DNA of 15,950 nt from an uncultured Oscillibacter sp. (GTDB lineage: Bacteria; Bacillota; Clostridia; Oscillospirales; Oscillospiraceae). Shown in pieces: positions 7,567 through 13,754 of this stretch. Numbering within the stretch: the first letter of the stretch is position 1; each line of letters opens with the position of its first letter. Where the stretch lies: assembly GCA_902476875.1 (NCBI GenBank), contig CABSFC010000060.1:1-15950 (forward strand), in the 5' to 3' direction. The position numbers and the translations under genes are program-made. The notes below the pieces were generated by a model. It searched no databases. It was not told the DNA's origin and worked only from the letters and a program-made list of their open reading frames with translations.

Positions 7567-7585
7567 TTTTTCCATGTTTTATGAT
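7557..7585 (+). promoter_or_regulatory. Strong promoter of the small-peptide/DUF6110/ATPase operon
   Basis: Perfect TTGACA (7557-7562), 17-base spacer, TATGAT (7580-7585). It sits 46 bp upstream of the 26-residue peptide ORF. A degenerate DtxR-like dyad overlaps its -35. Confidence 0.85.
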
Positions 7586-7631
7586 AGAGAAACAATTGGG
7601 AGATCCACCTGCCGAACGGAGGGGATAGCAC

Positions 7632-7712
7632 ATGAAACAACACCGTTTTTGGGCCTGGGCCGCGCTGGTCTGTATGGCGCTGGCCATGTACACAGGTAAG
7701 AAGCGGAAATAG
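7632..7712 (+). CDS. 26-residue single-span membrane peptide
   Basis: A very short ORF: M-K-Q-H-R, a hydrophobic helix of about 17 residues with Trp and Ala, then Y-T-G-K-K-R-K. GGAGGGG seven bases upstream of ATG is an excellent ribosome binding site. The gene is the first after a strong promoter and ends 15 bp before the DUF6110-like gene, so it is a deliberate part of the operon. Basic residues on both sides of one helix predict a single membrane span. It could be a small partner or anchor of the P-type ATPase, comparable in position to small membrane proteins of ferrosome operons. That role is inferred from context only. Confidence 0.7.
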   Translation: MKQHRFWAWAALVCMALAMYTGKKRK

Positions 7713-7727
7713 AAAGGAAGCACCACT

Positions 7728-7994
7728 ATGATCGATTGGAAGAAAGTCGCGATTTTTGCCGGCGGCACCCTGCTGGGCTCCGCGGGCTTCAAGCTGCTGG
7801 CCAGCCAGGACGCCCGGAGGGCCTACACCCACGCCACCGCCGCCGCCCTGCGCTGCAAGGACAGCGTCATGACCACCGTCACCCAGGTCCAGGAGGCCGC
7901 GGATGATATCCTGGCGGACGCCAGGGAGATCAACGAGACCCGGGCCCGGGCCAACGAGACCGTGGAGGACGCCGCCGGGGAAGCCGAAGCCTGA
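7728..7994 (+). CDS. DUF6110-like protein
   Basis: An 88-residue protein resembling the DUF6110 family found next to heavy-metal P-type ATPases in Clostridia. Residues 7-25 form a weakly hydrophobic, Gly-rich helix (A-I-F-A-G-G-T-L-L-G-S-A-G-F). They are followed by Y-T-H-A-T-A-A-A-L-R-C-K-D-S-V-M and an acidic amphipathic helical tail (D-D-I-L-A-D-A-R-E-I-N). The ribosome binding site AAGGAAG lies seven bases before ATG. It follows the 26-residue peptide closely. A 288-bp segment with hairpins separates it from the ATPase gene. No reaction is predicted. A structural or scaffold role with the ATPase, as proposed for ferrosome proteins, is inference. Confidence 0.8.
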   Translation: MIDWKKVAIFAGGTLLGSAGFKLLASQDARRAYTHATAAALRCKDSVMTTVTQVQEAADDILADAREINETRARANETVEDAAGEAEA

Positions 7995-8005
7995 GTACAT
8001 CCGAG

Positions 8006-8030
8006 AGAGCCGCGCCTAACGGCGCGGCTC
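8006..8030. repeat. 25-bp direct repeat, copy 1 (hairpin)
   Basis: A perfect 10-bp GC stem (GAGCCGCGCC with its complement, loop TAAC, 8007-8030) just after the DUF6110 stop. The identical 25 bases recur at 8233-8257. This copy lacks a T-run, so it is not a complete intrinsic terminator. Confidence 0.85.
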
Positions 8031-8232
8031 AGGCCGAAAAGCCCGGCGGGCTTTTCAGCCTGCAAATGTCCCGGTTTCCAGGCCGCAAGCGCCCTGAAAA
8101 CCTACCGCTTCGCGGTGCAAACGCCCGCCCGGCGGGCATTTGCGGACATTCGATCCCACACGAAGGGGCTTTGCCCCCTCGTACTCCCCCTTGCCCTGAA
8201 AGGGCATCTTACTCTATATGACCTATCCGCAA
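8031..8232. repeat. Hairpin-rich non-coding segment between the two 25-bp repeats
   Basis: About 200 bp with no credible gene. It packs several short inverted repeats: GAAAAGCCC/GGGCTTTTC (8036-8056), ACCGC/GCGGT near 8103, CGCCCGC/GCGGGC near 8122, GGGGC/GCCCC near 8165, TGCCCT/AGGGCA near 8193. It interrupts a gene pair that looks like one operon. It could be a mobile repetitive extragenic element or a structured RNA. Confidence 0.55.
8191..8220 (+). promoter_or_regulatory. Weak promoter candidate before the ATPase gene
   Basis: TTGCCC, an 18-base spacer and TATATG lie just before the terminator-like hairpin at 8231. Match quality is modest. Confidence 0.3.
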
Positions 8233-8261
8233 AGAGCCGCGCCTAACGGCGCGGCTCTTTT
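8231..8261 (+). terminator. Terminator hairpin, copy 2 of the 25-bp repeat
   Basis: A 13-bp stem AAAGAGCCGCGCC with its complement and loop TAAC runs into TTTT. Its core is identical to 8006-8030. It lies only 22 bp before the ATPase start codon, so it would cut read-through from the upstream genes unless it is regulated. Confidence 0.8.
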
Positions 8262-8282
8262 CCTGATTTGGAGTGTGATACC

Positions 8283-10364
8283 ATGAATTGTGAGATTTTG
8301 CACGAGAGCCGGGGGCGCCTGCGCGTCCACCTGCGCCAGTCCCGCATGACCATCCGCCAGGCGGACCTGCTGGACGTCTATCTGAACCGGCTGGACTTTG
8401 TGCGCTCCGCCAAGATTTACGAACGCACCGGCGACGCCGTGATCCTCTACACCGGGGACCGGGCCGCCCTGCTGGACGCCCTGGCCCGCTTCCGCTATGA
8501 CGACGAGGCCCTGGCGGCCCGCCTGCCGGAGAACAGCGGCCGGGAGCTGAACCGCCGCTACCAGGACAAGCTGGTGGGGATGGCCGCCTTTTACGCGGCG
8601 CGGAAGCTCTTCCTGCCCGCCCCGCTCCAGGCCGCCTACACGGCGGTCCGCTCCCTGCGCTACCTGTGGCACGGGGCGCGGTGCCTGCTGCGCCGGAAGC
8701 TCCAGGTGGAGGTGCTGGACGCCGTGTCCATCGGCGTGTCCCTGATCCGGGGCGACTTCGCCACCGCCGGGTCCGTCATGTTTCTGCTGCGGCTGGGCGA
8801 ACTGCTGGAGGAGTGGACCCACAAAAAATCCGTGGGCGACCTGGCCCGCAGCATGTCGCTGAACGTGGACCGGGTGTGGCTGGTGACGGAGGGGGGCGAC
8901 GTGCTGGTCCCCATCCACGACGTCCGGCCCGGCGACCGCGTCCGGGTCCGCACCGGCAATCTGATCCCCCTGGACGGCAGGGTGCTGGAGGGCGAGGCCA
9001 TGGTGAACCAGGCGTCCCTCACCGGCGAGTCCGTGCCCGTGGCCAGACGGGCGGGCGGCCTGGTCTACGCCGGCACCGTGCTGGAGGAGGGCGAGTGCGT
9101 GCTGGAGGCCATCCAGCAGACCGGCTCCAGCCGGTATGACCGCATCGTCTCCATGATCGAGGACTCCCAGAAGCTCCAGTCCGCCACCGTGGCCAGGGCC
9201 GTCCGTCTGGCGGACCGGCTGGTGCCCTACAGCCTGCTTGGCACGGCGTTGACCTACGCCCTGACCCGCAACGCCACCCGGGCCGTGTCCATTTTGATGG
9301 TGGACTTCTCCTGCGCGCTGAAGCTGGCCATGCCGCTGTCCTTCCTCTCCGCCATGGGCGAGGCGGGCAGATACCATATCACCGTCAAGGGCGGCAAATT
9401 TATGGAGGCCGTGGCCCGCGCGGACACCGTGGTCTTTGACAAGACCGGCACCCTGACCAGGGCCTGCCCCACCGTGGTGGACGTGGTGCCCTTCGGCGGG
9501 AACGACCGGGACGAGATGCTGCGTCTGGCGGCCTGCCTGGAGGAGCACTACCCCCACTCCATCGCCAACGCCGTGGTCCGCTCCGCCAGGGAGAGGGGCC
9601 TGACCCACGACGAGATGCACGCCAACGTGGAGTACCTGGTGGCCCACGGCATCGCCAGCACCGTGGACGGCCGCCGGGTGGTCATCGGCAGCCACCACTT
9701 CGTCTTTGAGGACGAGGCGTGCGCCATCCCGGAGGGCGGACAGGCGGTCTTCGACGCCCTGCCGCCCCAGTACTCCCACCTGTATCTGGCCATCGGCGGG
9801 GAGCTGGCGGCGGTGATCTGCGTGTCGGACCCCCTGCGGCCCGAGGCCCCGGCGGTGCTGAGCACCCTGCGGCAGCTGGGCGTGTCCCGGCTTGTGATGA
9901 TGACCGGCGACAGCGAGCGCACCGCCGCCGCCATCGCCGCCCAGCTGGGGGTGGACGAGTACCACTCCGAGGTCCTGCCGGAGGACAAGGCCGCGTTCGT
10001 GGAGGCCGAGCGGGCCGCCGGCCGCACCGTGGTCATGATCGGCGACGGCATCAACGACGCCCCCGCCCTCTCCGCCGCCGACGCGGGCATCGCCATCAGC
10101 GACGGCGCGGCCATCGCCCGGGAGATCGCGGACATCACCATCGCCGCCGACGACCTGTTCCAGCTGGGCACCCTGCGGCGTCTCTCCCAGGCGCTAATGG
10201 ACCGGATCGACCGGAACTACCGCTTCGTCATGGGCTTTAACGGCAGCCTCATCGTTCTGGGCGCCATGGGCGTTCTGGCCCCGGCCACCTCGGCGCTGCT
10301 GCACAACCTCTCCACCCTCTTTATCAGCGTCAGGAGCATGACCCCCCTGCTGGACGGGGAGTGA
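8283..10364 (+). CDS. Heavy-metal P1B-type ATPase with S-C-A-L-K motif (FezB-like)
   Basis: The 693-residue product is an ATP-driven metal transporter of the inner membrane. All P-type signatures are present: T-G-E-S (247-250), phosphorylation loop D-K-T-G-T-L-T (D386), E-H-Y-P-H-S in place of the usual S-E-H-P, and G-D-G-I-N-D-A-P (587-594). The metal motif of helix M4 is D-F-S-C-A-L-K-L-A-M-P (341-351) instead of C-P-C-A-L-G-L-A-T-P; it keeps one Cys and has Lys347. The N terminus lacks C-x-x-C and has an HMA_2-like Arg-rich start, S-R-G-R-L-R-V-H-L-R (9-18). The S-C motif resembles subgroup P1B-6, to which ferrosome FezB belongs. GGAG nine bases before ATG fixes the start; an in-frame TTG five codons upstream is less likely. 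Iron is the favoured substrate by context; this is not proven. Confidence 0.93.
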   Translation: MNCEILHESRGRLRVHLRQSRMTIRQADLLDVYLNRLDFVRSAKIYERTGDAVILYTGDRAALLDALARFRYDDEALAARLPENSGRELNRRYQDKLVGMAAFYAARKLFLPAPLQAAYTAVRSLRYLWHGARCLLRRKLQVEVLDAVSIGVSLIRGDFATAGSVMFLLRLGELLEEWTHKKSVGDLARSMSLNVDRVWLVTEGGDVLVPIHDVRPGDRVRVRTGNLIPLDGRVLEGEAMVNQASLTGESVPVARRAGGLVYAGTVLEEGECVLEAIQQTGSSRYDRIVSMIEDSQKLQSATVARAVRLADRLVPYSLLGTALTYALTRNATRAVSILMVDFSCALKLAMPLSFLSAMGEAGRYHITVKGGKFMEAVARADTVVFDKTGTLTRACPTVVDVVPFGGNDRDEMLRLAACLEEHYPHSIANAVVRSARERGLTHDEMHANVEYLVAHGIASTVDGRRVVIGSHHFVFEDEACAIPEGGQAVFDALPPQYSHLYLAIGGELAAVICVSDPLRPEAPAVLSTLRQLGVSRLVMMTGDSERTAAAIAAQLGVDEYHSEVLPEDKAAFVEAERAAGRTVVMIGDGINDAPALSAADAGIAISDGAAIAREIADITIAADDLFQLGTLRRLSQALMDRIDRNYRFVMGFNGSLIVLGAMGVLAPATSALLHNLSTLFISVRSMTPLLDGE

Positions 10365-10368
10365 GGGC

Positions 10369-10396
10369 TTGACTTTCCCCCGCGCTGTGCTATACT
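10369..10396 (+). promoter_or_regulatory. Promoter upstream of the HMA-domain gene
   Basis: TTGACT (10369-10374), 16-base spacer, TATACT (10391-10396), starting five bases after the ATPase stop codon. Transcription would begin in palindrome C and soon meet the hairpin at 10421. Confidence 0.8.
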
Positions 10397-10399
10397 TCT

Positions 10400-10417
10400 G
10401 GTTAGGAAACCCTAACC
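10400..10417. promoter_or_regulatory. DtxR-type palindrome C
   Basis: GGTTAGGAAACCCTAACC: 6-bp perfect arms and a 6-base centre, three bases after the -10, covering the expected transcription start. It has G/C outer bases, like the promoter-proximal site at 14341. Confidence 0.78.
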
Positions 10418-10420
10418 GCC

Positions 10421-10450
10421 GAGAAACGGGCCCCGGCCCGTTTCTCTTTT
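10421..10450 (+). terminator. Terminator or attenuator hairpin
   Basis: Stem GAGAAACGGG/CCCGTTTCTC with a GC-rich centre, followed by TTTT. It can end the ATPase transcript. It also lies about 20 bases into any transcript from the promoter at 10369, so it may attenuate the HMA gene. Confidence 0.85.
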
Positions 10451-10457
10451 ACCCAGT

Positions 10458-10475
10458 AGTTAGCCAAATCTAACT
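10458..10475. promoter_or_regulatory. DtxR-type palindrome D
   Basis: AGTTAGCCAAATCTAACT: perfect 6-bp arms, 6-base centre. It lies 21 bp upstream of the HMA gene and 58 bp centre to centre from palindrome C. A poor promoter match (TTTACC-N17-TAACTT, 10448-10476) overlaps it. Confidence 0.82.
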
Positions 10476-10496
10476 TTTTAAAGAGGACTGATTTCC

Positions 10497-10754
10497 ATGA
10501 CACAGATCACCATCCAAGTGGACGGCATGCAGTGCGGCATGTGCGAGTCCCACATCAACGACGCCGTCCGCCGGGCTTTCCGCGTCAAGAAGGTCGCCTC
10601 CTCCCACGCCAGGGGGGAGACCGTGATTCTGACGGAGGAGCCCATCGACGAGGAGCAGCTGCGCAGGGTCATCAACGCCACCGGCTACGAGGCGGGCGCC
10701 GTCACCCAGGCCCCCTATGAGAAAAAGGGGCTGCTTGGCCGCTTCGGCAAGTGA
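10497..10754 (+). CDS. Heavy-metal-associated (HMA) domain protein
   Basis: An 85-residue cytosolic metal-binding protein with the ferredoxin-like HMA fold. The motif G-M-Q-C-G-M-C (residues 10-16) supplies the C-x-x-C pair that binds a soft metal ion in CopZ-like chaperones. The remaining strands and helices fit (V-I-L-T-E-E-P, then I-N-A-T-G-Y-E). A short basic tail G-L-L-G-R-F-G-K follows the domain. The ribosome binding site is a GAGGA type upstream of ATG. It is the first gene of a two-gene unit with the methyltransferase at 10800. Copper is the usual ligand of this family. Its DtxR-type control and ATPase neighbour make a role in iron or general metal homeostasis possible; the ligand cannot be settled from sequence. 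Confidence 0.9.
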   Translation: MTQITIQVDGMQCGMCESHINDAVRRAFRVKKVASSHARGETVILTEEPIDEEQLRRVINATGYEAGAVTQAPYEKKGLLGRFGK

Positions 10755-10799
10755 CGGCGGACGTTTGAAAAAGATCGCTTGGAAAGGATGGTGGACGCG

Positions 10800-11426
10800 A
10801 TGAAGAAAAACCGTGACGGCAACCGCGCCTTCTGGCAGCGGTTTTCCAGGCTGTACGGCCCCCTGATGGGCCGCGACGCCGGGCTGTATGACGATATCTG
10901 CGCCCGCGTCCGGCCCCAATTGAGCCGGGAGATGAACGTCTTGGAGCTGGCCTGCGGCACCGGGCAGCTGTCCTTCCCCCTGTCCAGCCAGGTGCGGCTG
11001 TGGGAGGCCACGGACTTCTCCCCCAACATGATCCGGGAGGCGAAGCGTCGCCCCGGCTCCTGCCGCCTCCGCTTCTCCGTCCAGGACGCCACCTGCCTGC
11101 CCTACGGCGACGGCACCTTCGACGCGGTGGTCATCGCCAACGCCCTTCACATCATGCCCCGTCCGGAGCTGGCCCTGGCGGAGATCCGCCGGGTGCTGAA
11201 GCCGGACGGGCTCCTGTTCGCCCCCACCTTTGTCCACGGCGCGGGCCGGGGCCTCCGGGCGGGGCTGATGAGGCTCTCCCGGCTGGCGGGCTTCCGGACC
11301 TATCACCGCTGGGACGCCGCGGGATTCGCGGACTTTGTGGCCGGGCACGGCTTTCAGGTCACGGACCGGCCCCTGCTGAAGGGATTTCTGGTGCCGCTGT
11401 GCTGTCTTGCCGCCCGGAAGCTCTGA
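10800..11426 (+). CDS. Class I SAM-dependent methyltransferase (HMA operon)
   Basis: A 208-residue Rossmann-fold methyltransferase (Methyltransf_11/25 type). Motif I is V-L-E-L-A-C-G-T-G-Q (47-56). D-F-S-P-N-M follows motif II, then D-A-T-C-L-P-Y-G-D-G-T-F-D-A-V and R-V-L-K-P-D-G-L-L. The substrate is unknown. It starts 45 bp after the HMA gene with no terminator between, so both share control by palindromes C and D. The ATG at 10800 is preferred for the purine-rich GGTGGA just upstream; in-frame ATG 10788 and TTG 10779 are alternatives. A terminator follows directly. Its residues do not show the extra Cys pattern of arsenite methyltransferases. Confidence 0.87.
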   Translation: MKKNRDGNRAFWQRFSRLYGPLMGRDAGLYDDICARVRPQLSREMNVLELACGTGQLSFPLSSQVRLWEATDFSPNMIREAKRRPGSCRLRFSVQDATCLPYGDGTFDAVVIANALHIMPRPELALAEIRRVLKPDGLLFAPTFVHGAGRGLRAGLMRLSRLAGFRTYHRWDAAGFADFVAGHGFQVTDRPLLKGFLVPLCCLAARKL

Positions 11427-11437
11427 ACGCGCAACGA

Positions 11438-11467
11438 GGGCGCCTTCCAAATGGGAGGCGCCCTTTT
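11438..11467 (+). terminator. Terminator of the HMA-methyltransferase operon
   Basis: An 11-bp stem (GGGCGCCTTCC with GGGAGGCGCCC, one G-T pair), loop AAAT, followed by TTTT. It lies 11 bp after the stop codon. Confidence 0.87.
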
Positions 11468-11482
11468 CGCGTCCTGACGGTC

Positions 11483-12304
11483 TCACGCCCGGAACTCCGC
11501 GTGGAGCATAAAGCACATGTGGAAGGTCCGGGTGACCCACATGAACAGCCGGGTGACGGCGTCCTTCCGCCAGCCGCCCCGCAGATAGCCCTCGAAATAG
11601 TCCTTCTCCGCCACGTTCACGATGCGCTCCGACCAGCTCTCCAGCTCCTCTTTGGGCCTCTCCAGAGAGAAGAAGGACTTCGTCTCGTTCCCCGCCAGCT
11701 TCACCTCGGCGTTGACGCCCTTCAGCCCCAGGGCGTTCACCGCGTCAAAGGCGACGACGCCGCCGGGGAACCGCTCCGCCATGGCGCGGAGCAGCCGGCG
11801 CACCTGTTCCTTTTCAAAGTAGTAGAACAGCCCGCCGGCAGTGAAGACCGCCCCGTCCTCCGGGCGGAAGTCGATCTCGTCGAACCAGGAGAAGTCGTTC
11901 AGGTCGCAGACCACGTTCCGCTCGTATCTCCCCAGGGGGATGTGCCGCTGCCGGAGGGCGACCACCTCCGCCATGTCCAGGCAGTACCAGGGATTCGTGT
12001 CGTTGCCCATCTCCCGGCGCAGGCAGCTCAGGCCCGCCCCCAGCTCCACCACGGCGGCCCGGGGGTGGTCCTTCAGATACTGTCCGATCTCCCAGGCCAG
12101 GTTGTACTGACGGATGACGCAGTTCATCCACATGTACTGCAATTTGTAGAGCTTCTTGTCTGAGAAATCCACGCCCAGCTCCCCCACGATGCGGCCCGCG
12201 TCCCGGTCCGGGAAGAGGTTCGGGTATCTCTCCGCCGCGATCATCCTGCCCCACAGGGGGATGCAGAGGGTGTGCTGGACGGTGTTTTCCCGCAGCTCAG
12301 CCAT
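11483..12304 (-). CDS. Leucine-carboxyl-methyltransferase-like (LCM/PPM1) SAM methyltransferase
   Basis: A 273-residue protein resembling the LCM (PPM1/Tcmp-like) O-methyltransferase family, which in bacteria includes enzymes acting on carboxyl or hydroxyl groups of small molecules. Motif I is V-V-E-L-G-A-G-L-S (85-93). Y-C-L-D-M-A-E-V and V-C-D-L-N-D-F follow in LCM order, then G-L-F-Y-Y-F. AAGGAG nine bases before the ATG at 12304 fixes the start; the longer open frame upstream overlaps the previous gene. It overlaps the preceding gene's stop by 8 bp, so the two are translationally coupled. It is the last gene of a three-methyltransferase operon. The substrate is unknown. Confidence 0.85.
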   Translation of the reverse strand: MAELRENTVQHTLCIPLWGRMIAAERYPNLFPDRDAGRIVGELGVDFSDKKLYKLQYMWMNCVIRQYNLAWEIGQYLKDHPRAAVVELGAGLSCLRREMGNDTNPWYCLDMAEVVALRQRHIPLGRYERNVVCDLNDFSWFDEIDFRPEDGAVFTAGGLFYYFEKEQVRRLLRAMAERFPGGVVAFDAVNALGLKGVNAEVKLAGNETKSFFSLERPKEELESWSERIVNVAEKDYFEGYLRGGWRKDAVTRLFMWVTRTFHMCFMLHAEFRA

Positions 12305-12809
12305 GCCCGTCCGCTCCTTCCATGCGCTGCGGGAACCACGGGATGCAGCGGTTGACCCGGCGGCGGTAGTCCTCATATTCCTTCCCGAAGCGCTCCAGCA
12401 GCCACCGCTCTTCAGTGCGCTTCATCAGCCCCGTCAAAAACAGCCAGAACACCGGCGGCAAGATCAGCAGCCACAGGTCCCCCGCCCACAGCAGCGCTCC
12501 GGTGCAGGCCAGCAGAAACGCGGCGTAGATGGGGTTGCGCACCCAGGCGTAGACCCCGGTGGTGGACAGGGTTCTGTTTCGGATGTGGTCGTCCACCCGG
12601 GCGCGGAAGACCGCGCCGTACCAGAGCCACGCCCCCGCCGCGATCAGCGCCGTCCCCAGCGCCGCGAAGGGGACCCGCAGCCCCGGCACCCTGCCGGACG
12701 CGGTGACGCCCCAGGCCGACAGGGCCAGAGCGCCCGCCGTCAGCGTCAGGATGACCGCCACATAGAGCGGCCCCACGCCGTACATGGGCAGCGGCTTCTT
12801 CCGGTCCAT
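12297..12809 (-). CDS. Isoprenylcysteine carboxyl methyltransferase (ICMT/PEMT)-like membrane protein
   Basis: A 170-residue membrane methyltransferase with about four or five helices. The C-terminal signature of the ICMT/phospholipid methyltransferase family is clear: T-G-V-Y-A-W-V-R-N-P-I-Y (84-95), then E-E-R-W-L-L-E-R-F-G and E-Y-x-x-Y-R-R-R-V (about 133-151). These residues bind S-adenosylmethionine at the membrane face. Bacterial members methylate lipids, isoprenoid-linked or other hydrophobic substrates, mostly undefined. The start lies 4 bp after the upstream methyltransferase stop, and its end overlaps the LCM-like gene by 8 bp. The open frame extends upstream to 13124 only as a shadow of the previous gene. 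Confidence 0.88.
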   Translation of the reverse strand: MDRKKPLPMYGVGPLYVAVILTLTAGALALSAWGVTASGRVPGLRVPFAALGTALIAAGAWLWYGAVFRARVDDHIRNRTLSTTGVYAWVRNPIYAAFLLACTGALLWAGDLWLLILPPVFWLFLTGLMKRTEERWLLERFGKEYEDYRRRVNRCIPWFPQRMEGADGHG

Positions 12810-12813
12810 GCCC

Positions 12814-13500
12814 TCACCCGCCCTTCCGGCAGGTGAAGCAGGCCATGCCCTCCACCGTCTCCACCTCCGCCGACGCGTACAGGCCGGCAAGGCGGGCCCG
12901 CAGGCTCTCCGCCGTCTCGAAGGGCGGCGTGAAGAAGCCCTTGGGGACGTAGAGCTTCTCGATAAACCAATCCGTCCGCCGGTTTTCGCCCCGCACGTAG
13001 AAGCAGCCGCAGAAGACGCCGCCGGGCCGCAGCACCCGGAAGGTCTCCCGCCAGGCCGCGTCCTTGTCCGGGAAAGCATGGAAGCCGTTGAGGGACAGCA
13101 CCGCGTCAAAGCCGCCGTCATCAAAGGGCAGCGCCCCCACGTCGCCCTGTCGGAAGACCACGTTGGAAAGCCCCATGCGCTCCGCCCTGCCCCGGGCCCT
13201 CGCCATCATGTCCGGGGAGTAGTCCAGACAGGTGACCGCCGCCCGGGGCAGCGTCCGGTAGAGCGGCATGGTCAGCACGCCGGTGCCCACCGGCACCTCC
13301 AGCAGCCGTCCGGCAAAGTCCCCCGGGATGCCGGAGAGGGCCCGCTCCAGATACGCGTCGTTCTTCGCCTTGTCCATGGCCCACACCAGCCCGCACACCG
13401 CCCTTCCCGGCAGGGTGGAGCAGGTGATCATGCCGTCGTAGAAGGTGGCCTCGCCGCCCAGGGACTTGTAGGCGTTTTGGATCTCCTGTTTCCGGTTCAT
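12814..13500 (-). CDS. Class I SAM-dependent methyltransferase, first gene of the methyltransferase operon
   Basis: A 228-residue Methyltransf_11/25-type enzyme. Motif I is L-L-E-V-P-V-G-T-G (66-74), with Pro where most have Gly or Ala. Then come C-L-D-Y-S-P-D-M-M, G-D-V-G-A-L-P-F-D-D-G-G-F-D-A-V and R-V-L-R-P-G-G. The N-terminal 60 residues (Y-D-G-M-I-T-C-S-T-L-P-G) form a lid region typical of small-molecule methyltransferases near UbiE. GGGGGA upstream of the ATG serves as ribosome binding site. It is led by a DtxR-type palindrome 50 bp upstream and a strong promoter 132 bp upstream. The substrate is unknown. Confidence 0.88.
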   Translation of the reverse strand: MNRKQEIQNAYKSLGGEATFYDGMITCSTLPGRAVCGLVWAMDKAKNDAYLERALSGIPGDFAGRLLEVPVGTGVLTMPLYRTLPRAAVTCLDYSPDMMARARGRAERMGLSNVVFRQGDVGALPFDDGGFDAVLSLNGFHAFPDKDAAWRETFRVLRPGGVFCGCFYVRGENRRTDWFIEKLYVPKGFFTPPFETAESLRARLAGLYASAEVETVEGMACFTCRKGG

Positions 13501-13550
13501 CTTGTTCCCCCATTTCTCTTGTGCCGGAACGGCATCCGTCCTCTCCCGAA

Positions 13551-13568
13551 AGTTAGTCTAGCCTAACT
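13551..13568. promoter_or_regulatory. DtxR-type palindrome H (methyltransferase operon)
   Basis: AGTTAGTCTAGCCTAACT: perfect 6-bp arms, 6-base centre, 50 bp before the start codon. Flanks CCCGAAA and TTTCGGG extend the dyad with one unpaired base, so a hairpin of about 30 bases could also form in RNA. Confidence 0.82.
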
Positions 13569-13631
13569 GTTTCGGGAAAAAGTCACCGCCCCGGACGCGC
13601 GGCTCCGAAACGCGGCGTTTGATCTGGTTTG

Positions 13632-13660
13632 ATTGTATGCCGCCCCGCCCCGCTTGTCAA
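13632..13660 (-). promoter_or_regulatory. Promoter of the three-methyltransferase operon
   Basis: On the minus strand TTGACA (13655-13660), a 17-base spacer and TACAAT (13632-13637). It lies about 64 bp upstream of palindrome H, leaving a leader of about 125 bases. A GC-rich segment ending in TTTTT (about 13576-13605) lies between promoter and palindrome and may form a weak terminator hairpin. Confidence 0.82.
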
Positions 13661-13673
13661 GCGTTCCGCCCTC

Positions 13674-13710
13674 AAAAAAGGAGTTGCCCCGCACGGAAGC
13701 CGTGCGGGGC
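13674..13710 (-). terminator. Probable terminator of the flavodoxin gene
   Basis: Perfect 11-bp stem (GCCCCGCACGG with complement, 13686-13710). On the minus strand the T6 run comes after a 6-base gap, so it is somewhat imperfect. It lies 45 bp after the flavodoxin stop. Confidence 0.7.
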
Positions 13711-13754
13711 TGTGAGGGGAAAAAAGGAGATAAGTATCCGATTAAGAGAGGGTG

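Noticed and set aside
8006..8257. CRISPR array or insertion sequence
   Set aside because: There are only two repeat copies, no spacer series, no transposase and no terminal inverted repeats on the segment.
8223..9965. 580-codon minus-strand open frame
   Set aside because: It is antisense to the P-type ATPase and has a His/Gly/Gln-rich shadow composition with no recognisable domain.
10391..10475. Metal-sensing riboswitch before the HMA gene
   Set aside because: The leader is too short for the NiCo or yybP-ykoY folds, and the palindromes lie on both sides of the terminator as DNA sites shared with other genes. A DtxR operator explains them better.
10800..11426. Arsenite methyltransferase (ArsM)
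   Set aside because: The conserved ArsM cysteine set is not visible and no ars genes are nearby.
10470..11540. 356-codon minus-strand open frame
   Set aside because: It is antisense to the HMA and methyltransferase genes and crosses their terminator; no family is recognisable.
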